A DNA stretch of 64,000 bases. It comes from Parabacteroides distasonis ATCC 8503 (GTDB lineage Bacteria; Bacteroidota; Bacteroidia; Bacteroidales; Tannerellaceae). Below, one piece after another: positions 33,769 through 42,287 of the stretch (the first letter of the stretch is position 1; every line of letters begins with the position of its first letter). The translations under genes and the position numbers were made by a program. The notes under the pieces are model-generated. The model was given only the letters and a program-made list of their open reading frames with translations, was not told where the DNA came from and ran no database searches. The DNA is taken from positions 2,509,501 to 2,573,500 of the forward strand of contig NC_009615.1 of NCBI RefSeq assembly GCF_000012845.1. The letters are read 5' to 3'.

Positions 33769-35034
33769 TTAAACGTAATCTTTCCTCCTTGCATCCAATA
33801 CTTCAGAAAACAGTTCCATCTCTCTTTTGGAAATACCCAATCGTGTTGCCATTTCTCGCCATCCTTTTACGACTTCAATTACTTCAGAAATAATCTTTTC
33901 CGCTATTTTACGATTAAGCATATAATCTTCGCAAGTATCAAGTAAAATACCCAGTTCTGCTTTATTGGAAGTTGATGAGACAAGCAGACTCTGAAACTCA
34001 TTCAGAGTAGGATTCATATCGTATGCCGGAGAAAGTGTCCAGCCTTTCGCAGTCAAAAGAAAGCCATGATTGCGGAAATGGTCATCACTATTGCCGATGC
34101 AGATATTGAATGCAACTCTGCGATACAGTTCTTGCAGATTATCCTCCACGTTAGTACAATTCTGAAGTATGAAATCGACAATATCCAGATAGCCATGGCC
34201 GGTATTAGCATTGTCACCATCATTCAAGCCCAATAGAGTCATGGCTGAAGCAAAATGTATACGCTTACCATTTTCCCTTCTGTCAAATCGTCGAGAAAGC
34301 AAAGTATGGTATTTGTCGCTAGTAGAGATTACTCTTGTATCCGCAGCATTGACACCAGCCTTCTTTGCCAACAGATGTGAAAAATGTTCCCAAAATCCAA
34401 CATCATAATCATCTTTGTGGGACGGAAACTTTGCTATATACAAAATCTTGTTCTCGTCAATTACACTTGCCTTTGGACGTGCTCCGCCAAGAGATGAACC
34501 AGGCTGTACCAGTTGAGCAATCCAACGCATTTCAGGTAACCTGTTCTCATCTTCACTTTTCTCTATTTCGGAACTAGCTGCAATCAACTCACGAATATCT
34601 GTCAGTGGTGGTATGCGCAAGATTTCGCTTGCATTAATATAATCTCCATTTATAGACTCCTTGAATCGAAAAGCCCCTATGCGAGAAAAGTCCTCAATCC
34701 CGATAAGATAGTCGAATGAAGAAAGCCGACGCACCGGACGTTTCTCTTCCTTTGCTAGAATCTGTTCCCGACGATTTATCAATGTACGCCCCCACCTGTC
34801 TGGAAGGGCATCAGAAAAATATCCGAAAATATCCTTACCTGGAGCTGTATATTGCTGCCCTGGATAGTTATTCAAATCATCACTAAGAAACAAACTACCA
34901 TAATCCTTTAACCACTCATTACTATAACAAAATCCATAGCTGTCAGAGCCACGAAGTGATTCGTAACTTAACTCTCCAATTAGTCTTGGTTCTTTCAACC
35001 AATCAAAATCAGCAAACACATAGAGTCTTTTCAT
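33769..35034 (-). CDS. hipA: HipA-like serine/threonine kinase toxin
   Basis: 421 aa. HipA fold kinase: N-terminal LYVFADFDWLKEPRLIGELS, the loop SSLGGARPKASVID (substrate/ATP loop), catalytic NICIGNSDDHFRNHGFLL and the DFG-like LSPAYDMNP. HipA phosphorylates translation factors and causes growth arrest when not held by HipB. It starts 3 bp after the hipB stop (minus strand), so the pair is one operon. The length matches the family and no disruption is seen. Confidence 0.9.
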   Translation of the reverse strand: MKRLYVFADFDWLKEPRLIGELSYESLRGSDSYGFCYSNEWLKDYGSLFLSDDLNNYPGQQYTAPGKDIFGYFSDALPDRWGRTLINRREQILAKEEKRPVRRLSSFDYLIGIEDFSRIGAFRFKESINGDYINASEILRIPPLTDIRELIAASSEIEKSEDENRLPEMRWIAQLVQPGSSLGGARPKASVIDENKILYIAKFPSHKDDYDVGFWEHFSHLLAKKAGVNAADTRVISTSDKYHTLLSRRFDRRENGKRIHFASAMTLLGLNDGDNANTGHGYLDIVDFILQNCTNVEDNLQELYRRVAFNICIGNSDDHFRNHGFLLTAKGWTLSPAYDMNPTLNEFQSLLVSSTSNKAELGILLDTCEDYMLNRKIAEKIISEVIEVVKGWREMATRLGISKREMELFSEVLDARRKDYV

Positions 35035-35037
35035 ACC

Positions 35038-35358
35038 TTATTCTTTTTTTGATGCCCTTTCCCTTTGTTTAAGACTTAAATCCTGTAATGCTTTTCCCAT
35101 TGCATCTTCTTTTGCAAGCAGAAGAATATCATCATCTAATTGAAGCGCATAAAGCACCCTAAGATAAATGCCTATTGCCACCGTTGGTACACCTTTCTCT
35201 ATGCGTGAAACCGTCAGAGGTGAACAGGTGGCACGTTCGGCGACTTGGGCAATACTAAGATTCCTGCGTAGTCTGGCCAGCCTGATCTGCTCACCTACTA
35301 TCAGCATCTTCTGCTCCAATTTTCTTGGCAACTTGGTACCCATCGTACTTTTCGTCAT
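35038..35358 (-). CDS. hipB: HipB-like XRE antitoxin
   Basis: 106 aa. XRE helix-turn-helix at about residues 25-75 (IRLARLRRNLSIAQVAERAT, SPLTVSRIEKGVPTV). It represses its own operon and binds HipA. The -7 box is at 35382-35389, 24 bp upstream, next to an imperfect CATAT...ATATG palindrome that could be its operator. C-terminal tail is Lys/Arg rich. Confidence 0.88.
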   Translation of the reverse strand: MTKSTMGTKLPRKLEQKMLIVGEQIRLARLRRNLSIAQVAERATCSPLTVSRIEKGVPTVAIGIYLRVLYALQLDDDILLLAKEDAMGKALQDLSLKQRERASKKE

Positions 35359-35381
35359 AGTTCAACATATCATATAATATG

Positions 35382-35389
35382 CAAATATA
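35382..35389 (-). promoter_or_regulatory. -7 box of hipBA
   Basis: TATATTTG on the minus strand, 24 bp before the hipB ATG. Confidence 0.55.
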
Positions 35390-35559
35390 GCAGTTTTGCT
35401 TTATTTTATGATGTGTTACAGAGATAAATTTTTGAATTTATTCCTGTTGAAATCTGCTTTAGTCACATTATTGGGCGTTGGAGATATTAAATGCTACCAT
35501 ATTATTCATAAGGCTGATATTTTACAGATAACAAACAATATATTGTTTATAGAAAGATA

Positions 35560-35909
35560 GCAATAATTTGAACAGAAAAAGAAATAACACTTCCTTTTCT
35601 GTTCAAATTATTACTGTTAAGGCAATCTTAAAAAAATAGCGACCGATGTCACATAAGTCTGTTGTTTGTAACAATCACCGAAACACTGACCACTCACAAC
35701 TGAACTACCTCAAGGCTCTTATAGCTGGAGAAAAGGCTATTAGCTCGACTGAAGTGATGCATCGCTATCAAATCTCTTCAACGACCTCAATATCCCGCTC
35801 AAAGGCTGCCCTTATCAAGAATGATATATTGGATAATAAGGCCGGTGAAATCTCGTTCCAAGACCCGATTTATGCCTATTGGTTGAAGACTGAGTTCTTT
35901 GCAAAATAA
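35560..35909 (+). repeat. 350-bp direct repeat, copy A, left of AbiE
   Basis: Closely similar to 37491-37840 over its whole length and the same length. It starts with a perfect inverted repeat (35562-35579 with 35595-35612, 18-bp arms) and ends with a gene-tail remnant. The two copies bracket the AbiE operon. Confidence 0.8.
35646..35909 (+). pseudogene. ATPase C-terminal remnant (copy A)
   Basis: 87 codons from ATG 35646 that match the C-terminal winged-helix end of Bacteroidales AAA (DUF234-like) ATPases: NYLKALIAGEKAISSTEVMH and FQDPIYAYWLKTEFF. The P-loop part is absent. The second copy is at 37631-37840. It is a gene tail rather than a working gene, although the frame is intact. Confidence 0.65.
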
Positions 35910-36027
35910 TAAGACTATGAATAAGTATAACCTTACTTGGATTGCCTTCGCCAATAAGAAAAGGTGCAGGCTTACTAAAGCTATAAATACTTTAGTAGTT
36001 ATTTCTTGGAGAAAGCTTAATGTTGTA

Positions 36028-36855
36028 TTATTCTATTCTTACCATCCCGGCCAACTGCACGAAATAATCATTTGACCAAATATCAAGTTCTTTTGGATTG
36101 CGCACGAAAGGCAATACATCTTCTTTCACTTGTTTTATATCAGCTGAAGAGAGACGCTCAATGAGTTTCTCCTTGAATAACTCTGGAGTGATATTCTCAT
36201 TGTTGAACTGCTTGCACCGTTCTGCCAAATGAGCAAAATCAAGTGGGATATTATGGCGTACATACCATTCAAAGTCGTACCAATCACGACCTTTTACTCT
36301 GTTCTTCCACGCACGATATACTAAGGCGTGCATCTTGCCTGCAAACAAGTCGGGAAGTGTAAAACAACGGGTCATAAATGAATATGGCTGAAGCAATAGC
36401 TTCTGTTCCGTCTTGAAGTTCAACGGTGGGCAAGTATCTACTTCTATCTTTATCTTTATAGATTTCTCTGTTTGGAAAGTCACATCATACACATCGGTAT
36501 TATCTTTAAGAAATGCCGATTCGACCTTTCCGAAATTCCTCTTGTCTTTTTTCTTTATTTCAACCTCACGGCCTACCATTGTAAAAGCATCAACGATAGC
36601 AGGAAAGTATTTCGTAAAATCGAACTTATCATCTTGCGTAAGCAATGAAAAATCCATATCCTCACTGAAACGCTGTAAGCCATGAAAGATTCTCAAGCAA
36701 GTTCCACCATAGAAAGCCGCCGACTCAAAAAAGCCTCCGGCATACAAGCCAGCAAGTATCACTTGTTGGTTCACTTCAAATATAGCGTTTCTCTTCTGTT
36801 GCTCTGTTGTTAAATCATAACGGGAGAGCATATTGTCGAATATTTCATTTTTCAT
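36028..36855 (-). CDS. abiEii: AbiEii-type nucleotidyltransferase toxin
   Basis: 275 aa. The GSx-type nucleotidyltransferase motif is visible as FYGGTCLRIFHGLQRFSED followed by MDFSLL. AbiEii is the bacteriostatic toxin of type IV toxin-antitoxin systems and aborts phage infection. ATG overlaps the abiEi stop by 4 bp (36852-36855), so it is translationally coupled. A hairpin lies downstream at 35973-35997. It is intact and of usual length. Confidence 0.9.
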   Translation of the reverse strand: MKNEIFDNMLSRYDLTTEQQKRNAIFEVNQQVILAGLYAGGFFESAAFYGGTCLRIFHGLQRFSEDMDFSLLTQDDKFDFTKYFPAIVDAFTMVGREVEIKKKDKRNFGKVESAFLKDNTDVYDVTFQTEKSIKIKIEVDTCPPLNFKTEQKLLLQPYSFMTRCFTLPDLFAGKMHALVYRAWKNRVKGRDWYDFEWYVRHNIPLDFAHLAERCKQFNNENITPELFKEKLIERLSSADIKQVKEDVLPFVRNPKELDIWSNDYFVQLAGMVRIE

Positions 36856-37478
36856 CGTCTCAAGAATTTTAAAAGTGTCGAAATTGAATCGGCCTTTTTG
36901 CCAACTTTTATGTAGTCTTCGAATATGGTTTTATCCATCTTATTGAACTCATCCATATCCATACGAATATCCTGTTCAAGATATGTTTCCACATCTTTCA
37001 TATAGCGAAGATTGACCTGCGAGGAATTGGCAATCAAATCACACAAAGCCTTTTCCGGTGATGCAATAAGAAAAGCATAATTATCCTTATACATACTCCT
37101 TACTCCTATTGGAAATGCCATTTTTGAGATATGTTTGTAGTCATAACAGCCGACCGGAGTTTGAAAGCTACGCGAGTGCTTTACCGTCATTGATTGATGA
37201 ACATATACAGCCTCGGGGATAAGTCCATAATATCGTAGTGCAGTAGACATTGAAATATACGAAGGTGCATAGAGATGATTGGCTATCAACTCACTCGATA
37301 GGGTCTTTCCTGAATGTTTGGGGTTAGCCACATAAAGTCCCCGCTTCAGTCTGATGATAAATCCTTGCTTCTCAAGCCAGGTCACTTTTTTATTCGCAGA
37401 CTTAAGTTCCGGGTATAACGATTCGATGATTGAAGTCGTTACAGGAATAGTTCCTATTTCAGTTAATTGTCTATCCAT
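36852..37478 (-). CDS. abiEi: AbiEi-type antitoxin/transcriptional regulator
   Basis: 208 aa. The N-terminal winged-helix DNA-binding part (VTWLEKQGFIIRLKRGLYV) is followed by the AbiEi antitoxin body (ALCDLIANSSQVNLR). It neutralises AbiEii and represses the operon. The -7 box (37483-37490) lies only 5 bp before the ATG, which predicts a leaderless or nearly leaderless mRNA. The upstream inverted repeat in copy B of the 350-bp repeat could be the operator. Confidence 0.88.
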   Translation of the reverse strand: MDRQLTEIGTIPVTTSIIESLYPELKSANKKVTWLEKQGFIIRLKRGLYVANPKHSGKTLSSELIANHLYAPSYISMSTALRYYGLIPEAVYVHQSMTVKHSRSFQTPVGCYDYKHISKMAFPIGVRSMYKDNYAFLIASPEKALCDLIANSSQVNLRYMKDVETYLEQDIRMDMDEFNKMDKTIFEDYIKVGKKADSISTLLKFLRR

Positions 37479-37482
37479 ACTG

Positions 37483-37490
37483 CAAATATA
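37483..37490 (-). promoter_or_regulatory. -7 box of abiE
   Basis: TATATTTG on the minus strand, ending 5 bp from the abiEi ATG. A start about 5 bp downstream would place +1 at or next to the ATG. Confidence 0.55.
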
Positions 37491-37840
37491 GCAATAATTT
37501 GAACAATAAAAGAAATGAAACTTCCTTTTCTGTTCAAATTATTACTACTTAAACAATCTTAAGAAATAGCGACCGCTGCCACATAAGGCTGTTGTTTGTA
37601 ACAATCACCGAAACACTGACCACACAGTAATTGAACTATCTCAAAGCCCTTATAGCCGTAGAAAAGACCATCAGTTCGACCGAAGTGATGCATCGCTATC
37701 AAATCGCTTCAACGACCTCAATATCCTGTTCAAAGGCTGCCCTTATCAAGAATGTTACATTGAATAATAAGGCAGATGCAATCTCATTCCAAGACCCGAT
37801 TTATACCTATTGGTTAAAGACTGAGTACTTCGCAAAATAA
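37491..37840 (+). repeat. 350-bp direct repeat, copy B, right of AbiE
   Basis: Counterpart of 35560-35909, same orientation. The inverted repeat here is shorter (37493-37505 with 37531-37543). It lies directly against the abiE promoter. Confidence 0.8.
37631..37840 (+). pseudogene. ATPase C-terminal remnant (copy B)
   Basis: 69 codons, the same gene tail as at 35646-35909, with TEVMHRYQIASTTSIS and FQDPIYTYWLKTEYF. The upstream ATPase part is missing. Confidence 0.65.
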
Positions 37841-38609
37841 TCATAATGTCCCCTCCTTTTCAGAGCCATTTTTGTACCTTTTCTCATCAAAAAACGCCAT
37901 TTTTCACAAGTTTTTGTACCGCACATTTTGATATTCAAGAAATTACACTTACTTTTACTTTCCAAAATGGAGGTACAAGCCGAGAATGGTGCTAAAAATC
38001 ACTAACTTACACATTCTCAGATACTTGCCAACCTGCTGGTTGTACCTTTTAGAGCGTTATACTATTGATAATCAACGATGTACACATACTGCATCGGCAA
38101 ATAACCAAATGAAAACAAAATCATAAAAAGAGAAAATATAAAGTCGTAAAATGAGTTAAATCAGTCACTTCAAAGCATTACTCCATTTTCTTTTTTCACT
38201 CGTATTTTCTCTTGTTATAATTATTTTTTCAGTTTTTTGTCCCCCATTTGCCCCTCAAGTCGCACACGGGAGACAAATTTATGTCCCTCAATGTAATTTG
38301 AAGACTTATTCCTATCAAATTAGGCAAAATCATAGACAATTATCATTTCATAAAGCTGTTTGGATCTCTTATTTGTGAATACATACAAATGTTATAATAA
38401 TGATATACAGCTAAATACAAACAAAATATCTATAGATAAAGTTACTACAAATGATATTCCGTTTAGAATGTTAGAAAAATATTCTCGTTAATTATTTCAG
38501 CAACTCTAGAAGTTGTTATCAACGAACACCAAGTTTATTGAAATTATCCTCGATATGCTAATAGAATCTTACACCATTACTCTATAACTTATTATTTCGT
38601 TGTTGAATA
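37841..38609. other. Intergenic region with TTGTACC repeats, no gene
   Basis: TTGTACC occurs at 37872-37878, 37914-37920 and 38040-38046, and its inverse at 37972-37978. The rest is AT-rich with scattered stops in all frames as far as I can read. It could be an old integrase-binding or regulatory region. No RNA gene recognised. Confidence 0.4.
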
Positions 38610-38729
38610 CTATTCTTGATCTCCACCTAATGAAACTGATGGAAGATATCTCATCCAATCCATCATATTAGAAAGATTTCTTATTCTTTCATCTATCGTA
38701 GGGAATTCTATTGCATCGAACAATGCCTG
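38610..38729 (-). pseudogene. Short unidentified gene-tail remnant
   Basis: On the minus strand about 39 codons read QALFDAIEFPTIDERIRNLS and on to a TAG at 38610-38612, with a stop just upstream. Composition is protein-like (acidic, helical) but no family is recognised. Confidence 0.35.
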
Positions 38730-38771
38730 TTAGTTAGAATTTGATTAAGTCATATTTGAAATATCAGAATT

Positions 38772-38817
38772 ATGCAAATTATCGGCACTATTTCGAATCA
38801 GTGCCGATAATTTGCAT
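38772..38817 (-). terminator. Perfect 18-bp hairpin after the metallophosphoesterase-like gene
   Basis: Arms 38772-38789 and 38800-38817 are exact complements around a 10-nt loop. It lies after the minus-strand gene ending at 38873 and is related to 32380-32422. Confidence 0.7.
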
Positions 38818-38872
38818 GTTACTGACTAACCAAACGGATTGCCAGATGTGCGTTAACACATGAAATATGACA

Positions 38873-40148
38873 TTAGTCTACCTTCACCCTCTCCTCTTCC
38901 TGCCATTCAGCAAACGAGACAATCTCTTTGTATTGCTCAGCAGTCAGAGATGATCCGCCATCTTCACTACATTCGTATTCCCGGTAGCTCATAAACGGAG
39001 CCTTCCTCCTGATAGCCCATATAGTTATGGTATGAATAAGGAACCAACCTGACATAATCTTCTTCCTCAAGAATCTTCAGAAGCTTGTCGGCATCGTGGA
39101 TTATTAATGGAACACCGGACTTATACAGAGCTGTGGCAACTTCAATGGCGAGACCGGCATTCGCAGAATAACTGTTGGAAACGACAATCACCCATCCTAA
39201 CCGTTCTGTATCTGATGCAAAGATATTCAGGCGGGAAAGCCCCAGTTCTCCATAATGATCCTTGGCAAACCAGATGAAATCATCCGGACTATCAATATCG
39301 TACTGCTCATCAATTTTTGCAAACTTCATCCGATTATAATAAGCTACGCCATGCAATTCATTAGGGCCATAAGTCTGTTCAGTCTGGTTGTATTTACTGA
39401 CAGGCAAATTTCTGTAGAACGACTCATACACTTCGTGCGCTATACGGAAATATTTGCAATATTGTCGTATTGTCATAGTCTCTAATGGAGGCACAGAACG
39501 TCCGTTCACGGAATCTTCCAAAGCTTTTATGGAAGTTTCCCTGTCTTTCGACTCAATCCTGAATCGCGGCTCTATCCTGTTAAAATCCTTCCGTGCTATC
39601 TTTCCTGTCCGTTGCTGATATGGAAGATTGCCGGCTACATATTCATTGAAGCCATCAGCATCGGCAATAACGGCATCCACCAGTCTGCGCAGATAGGCAA
39701 AAATACGGGTAATAGTTTCCCTGCGCCATTCATCGTTATAGTATTCATTATTATCCGAAACATACGAAGAATAATTTGAAACAACGAAACGGGTATATTT
39801 CCGGTCTGTAAACCGGATTGCCCTTCCCTCCATGTATATGGAAGAAGCGACATGAAACCAGCGTGTTTCCATCGGGTTGAATGAATGCCAATCCCGAAAA
39901 AAATCTTCTTTATTTTCATACTTTCCCGAATCAAACCCATTCATAAGATGCTCGTTCTGGAAAACATATCCCATCTGATTGGATAATACTTTGGTTCCAC
40001 CAATCTCTGCATCAATATTCGTATGTGAATGACCGTATATCCAGGCATCAATCCGGTTGTTGCTTATCAAGTCCCCATAGTCACTCGCAAAGGCACTGTT
40101 CAGCACCAAATCTTTGTGGCAAGGTGCAACTACCTGAAAAGTGGGCAT
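38873..40148 (-). pseudogene. Metallophosphoesterase-like gene, N-terminally truncated and frameshifted
   Basis: Frame one (40148 to 38967) gives 393 aa beginning MPTFQVVAPCHKD and containing WIYGHSHTNIDAEI, the last metal-binding motif of calcineurin-like phosphoesterases. The earlier DxH, GD and GNH motifs are missing, so the 5' part is lost. Near 38967-39000 the family tail continues in another frame to 38873 (ending LTAEQYKEIVSFAEWQEEER and four residues more), showing a frameshift. The tail is confirmed by the related remnant at 32440-32535. It sits 28 bp after a complete small phosphoesterase gene, so the upstream part may have been replaced. Confidence 0.65.
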
Positions 40149-40176
40149 AGGTACAGATCACTCATGTATTGTATTC

Positions 40177-40755
40177 TCATTTCTTTGATAGTTCAACCTG
40201 TTTCTCTATGATTGCCTTTACCTGTGCGAATGAAACCGGAGTGAAGTCGTTATTGTCAACTCCCACATCATATTGTGTAGAGAAAAGCATTTGAAGGCGA
40301 GGCTTATCTTTTCCGGTGTTATTCCTGCTTGTATGCACATGGCCGAAAAGCTGCCAGGTATCATCGTATGAGCCGCTATAGCAAAGGAACGGGCAATGAT
40401 TCAGATAAATCTTCTGTTTATCCACCTCGATGTACATCTGCATCGTGATCAGTTCGAAATATTTTGTATAATTCTGCCTCAAGTTCTTCATGTCATGATT
40501 ACCGGCTATGAGATAGATTTTCCCATTCAACCTTTTGAGTATCTTTGTCCATTCAGCAGAGCCACCAAGACAGAAGTCGCCAAGATGAAATACGATATTA
40601 TCCGGACCGACCACACGGTTCCAGTTGGCAATAAGTGTTTCATTCATGTGTTCTACATCCTTGAATGGTCTGCTACAGAACCTGATGATATTGGTATGAT
40701 TGAAGTGGGTATCGGATGTAAAGAACACCCCGCTTCCGTTGAATTTGTAATCCAT
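40177..40755 (-). CDS. Calcineurin-like metallophosphoesterase
   Basis: 192 aa. All motifs are present: FTSDTHFNHTN, HLGDFCLGG, IAGNHDMKN, NHCPFL and LFGHVHTSR. It belongs to the small phosphoesterase group often encoded on phages and islands; substrate unknown. It precedes the truncated phosphoesterase-like gene on the same strand by 28 bp. Confidence 0.85.
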   Translation of the reverse strand: MDYKFNGSGVFFTSDTHFNHTNIIRFCSRPFKDVEHMNETLIANWNRVVGPDNIVFHLGDFCLGGSAEWTKILKRLNGKIYLIAGNHDMKNLRQNYTKYFELITMQMYIEVDKQKIYLNHCPFLCYSGSYDDTWQLFGHVHTSRNNTGKDKPRLQMLFSTQYDVGVDNNDFTPVSFAQVKAIIEKQVELSKK

Positions 40756-40865
40756 AATCTTCTTTTTTTATGCACATCACTGCGCTGGTTAATAAAACTG
40801 AAGTTTTCAATGCCCATGGACGGAAATGACGGAGTAGAGCACATAATGCGAACGTCACCAATGGG

Positions 40866-40910
40866 CAAAAACAAAGCCGTTGAAAAATTTAGTAAGGACT
40901 TTTCAACGGC
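40866..40910 (-). terminator. Terminator of a small minus-strand transcript
   Basis: GCCGTTGAAAA (40876-40886) pairs perfectly with 40900-40910. On the minus strand it is followed by a T-rich tract, so it would end the transcript carrying the 52-aa frame. Confidence 0.6.
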
Positions 40911-40943
40911 TTCAATTTATCTTTTTAATAGGAATACCTGCAT

Positions 40944-41102
40944 CTAATGTACTCCTACCTGTCTATAAAACGTTCGCTGGAAAGTGTTTTTGAATTTACC
41001 GAATGACTCAATGCCTAAAGTATGAACATACGGCATACGCTCAAAGCATACTGTGCTTCGACATAATGTGTTTACTAATATGTTCACTCTATTCTGCAGC
41101 AT
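40944..41102 (-). CDS. 52-aa small protein, hypothetical
   Basis: From ATG 41102 to TAG 40944. It begins MLQNRVNILVNTLCRSTVCF and its C-terminal half is Arg/Lys/Phe-rich (GKFKNTFQRTFYRQVGVH). A -7 box (TATTTTTG, 41139-41146) lies 37 bp upstream and a hairpin terminator (40876-40910) 34 bp downstream, so it forms a complete small transcription unit. Alternatively the transcript is an sRNA. No family recognised with confidence. Confidence 0.45.
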   Translation of the reverse strand: MLQNRVNILVNTLCRSTVCFERMPYVHTLGIESFGKFKNTFQRTFYRQVGVH

Positions 41103-41138
41103 TGTAAATTGCTAATTGTTTTTATTCAATTGTGAGTG

Positions 41139-41146
41139 CAAAAATA
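41139..41146 (-). promoter_or_regulatory. -7 box of the 52-aa unit
   Basis: TATTTTTG on the minus strand, matching TAnnTTTG. Confidence 0.45.
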
Positions 41147-41242
41147 CTGAATTTTCTTGAGAACCAATTAACTATTCGCTAACTTTTTGAATGACCTGTC
41201 TAGTTGCTGTATTCTTTCGAACTTTTCTCATAAGGTTACTGA

Positions 41243-41425
41243 TTATAGGTTAGGAACTGCACCAAATTTACCGAACTTGTATGCTTTTTGGAGAGAACTG
41301 ATTCTATTCAATCCTTTGAAATCTGTCAGAGGATAAAGTACACTTGATCCATCTGTATTCTTTTCCGTAAACCAGATATTATCTTTTCTAAGCAAATCTT
41401 CCCCTCTGTACGAAAGCGCAAAGGG
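41243..41425 (-). pseudogene. AAA ATPase (abortive-infection type) C-terminal remnant
   Basis: On the minus strand a frame following the stop of the 78-aa gene reads DLLRKDNIWFTEKNTDGSS and then LYPLTDFKGLNR, GKFGAVPNL and TAA at 41243-41245. This matches the end of AAA_15/RloA-like ATPases of Bacteroidales. About 60 codons remain and the ATPase body is gone. Confidence 0.6.
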
Positions 41426-41437
41426 GAAGATGTTTAA

Positions 41438-41674
41438 TTACTTTCTCATCAATTTCTCAACTCCTTGCCAATCATATCCCCAGTAAACTTTACCGTCACC
41501 GGCAAAGTTCCAAACATTCATCACTTCACGAAGCCTGCAAGGGGGTTCCTTACCTACACGAATATATTGCTTGGACTTACTACGGAAAAGACGATTGCAC
41601 ATTTGTTTGTCTTTCTTTTGTGATTTACAGCACGCAATGGTACTGGCAGGAGTTTTCTTTCTACTTCTACTCAT
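41438..41674 (-). CDS. Conserved small basic protein, hypothetical
   Basis: 78 aa from ATG 41674 (MSRSRKKTPASTIACCKSQK), chosen because relatives of this family start with SRSRKKTP. It is rich in Arg and Lys with a conserved C-terminal LREVMNVWNFAGDGK. Widespread in Bacteroidales; function unknown. Next to a truncated Cys-motif protein gene upstream on the same strand. Confidence 0.6.
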   Translation of the reverse strand: MSRSRKKTPASTIACCKSQKKDKQMCNRLFRSKSKQYIRVGKEPPCRLREVMNVWNFAGDGKVYWGYDWQGVEKLMRK

Positions 41675-41783
41675 TGTTTGTAAGATTTTTGAGCCTATAA
41701 CAGTGTACGGCTCTATTAAACACTTACAAACCATCAAGAACTGTTTTACCTTTCAACATCTTTTCTTTCTTTTCATTAAACAT

Positions 41784-41968
41784 CTAATATTCTGATTCTT
41801 TGGTAATACGCAAAATCTCTTGCTTATATCCTTTGCGGTCGTACTCCTCCCCTCTACACATCCAACAACTACATGGAGTTCCCGTAGTTTTATAAACCTG
41901 CGCCCATTTATCCTTTGCCAATTCAAACCAATGAGGATGCTCATAACAACTACCATCTTCACGAATAA
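41784..41968 (-). pseudogene. Cys-motif small protein, 5' truncated
   Basis: Minus-strand frame without an in-frame ATG: starts after a TAA and reads EDGSCYEHPHWFELAKDKW, then TGTPCSCWMCRGEEYDRKG and ends at TAG 41784-41786. The CSCWMCRG motif is conserved in a Bacteroidales small-protein family usually beside the SRSRKK protein. The N-terminus seems lost, and TAATTTTG resembling a -7 box lies at the truncation point. Confidence 0.5.
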
Positions 41969-42061
41969 TGCAAAATTACGATAAATATTGGCAATTATAT
42001 CAGATGGGGTATATTATCATAATAAACAAAGATTGAAATAAAGCAATTCCAATAAAAGCAC

Positions 42062-42069
42062 TACCTTTG
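42062..42069 (+). promoter_or_regulatory. -7 box of the 42096/42287 operon
   Basis: TACCTTTG matches TAnnTTTG, 26 bp before ATG 42096. Confidence 0.5.
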
Positions 42070-42095
42070 TAAACAACAAGCATTCTGTAACATCC

Positions 42096-42287
42096 ATGCA
42101 AAAAAGTAACTGCAACAACTGCCCCCTAAGGAAAAAATACGATAAAAGTCCTCAGTCATTAATGGGACGCTTTTGGCGTTGGCACATAAACTTCTGCCCA
42201 GGTTGGAAAGGATATTTCAAATCTCTTTCGCCTGACGAGCAAAACGAGATTAGAAAGAAGTATAACTTCGATAAATACAATAAATAA
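42096..42287 (+). CDS. Small Cys/Trp-rich protein, hypothetical
   Basis: 63 aa, beginning MQKSNCNNCPLRKKYDKSPQ and containing GRFWRWHINFCPGWKGYF. The CxxC plus a further Cys could bind metal. Its stop overlaps the ATG of the DJ-1/PfpI gene (TAATG), so the two are coupled. It is a conserved small protein of Bacteroidales with no known role; a supporting link to thiol or stress functions is speculation. Confidence 0.65.
   Translation: MQKSNCNNCPLRKKYDKSPQSLMGRFWRWHINFCPGWKGYFKSLSPDEQNEIRKKYNFDKYNK

Noticed and set aside
35646..35909. Functional small antitoxin-like gene
   Set aside because: The sequence matches only the C-terminal end of a longer ATPase family and is duplicated as part of a 350-bp repeat.
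40396..40947. 183-codon plus-strand frame opposite the metallophosphoesterase
   Set aside because: The minus-strand gene has all phosphoesterase motifs; the plus frame runs across a terminator hairpin.
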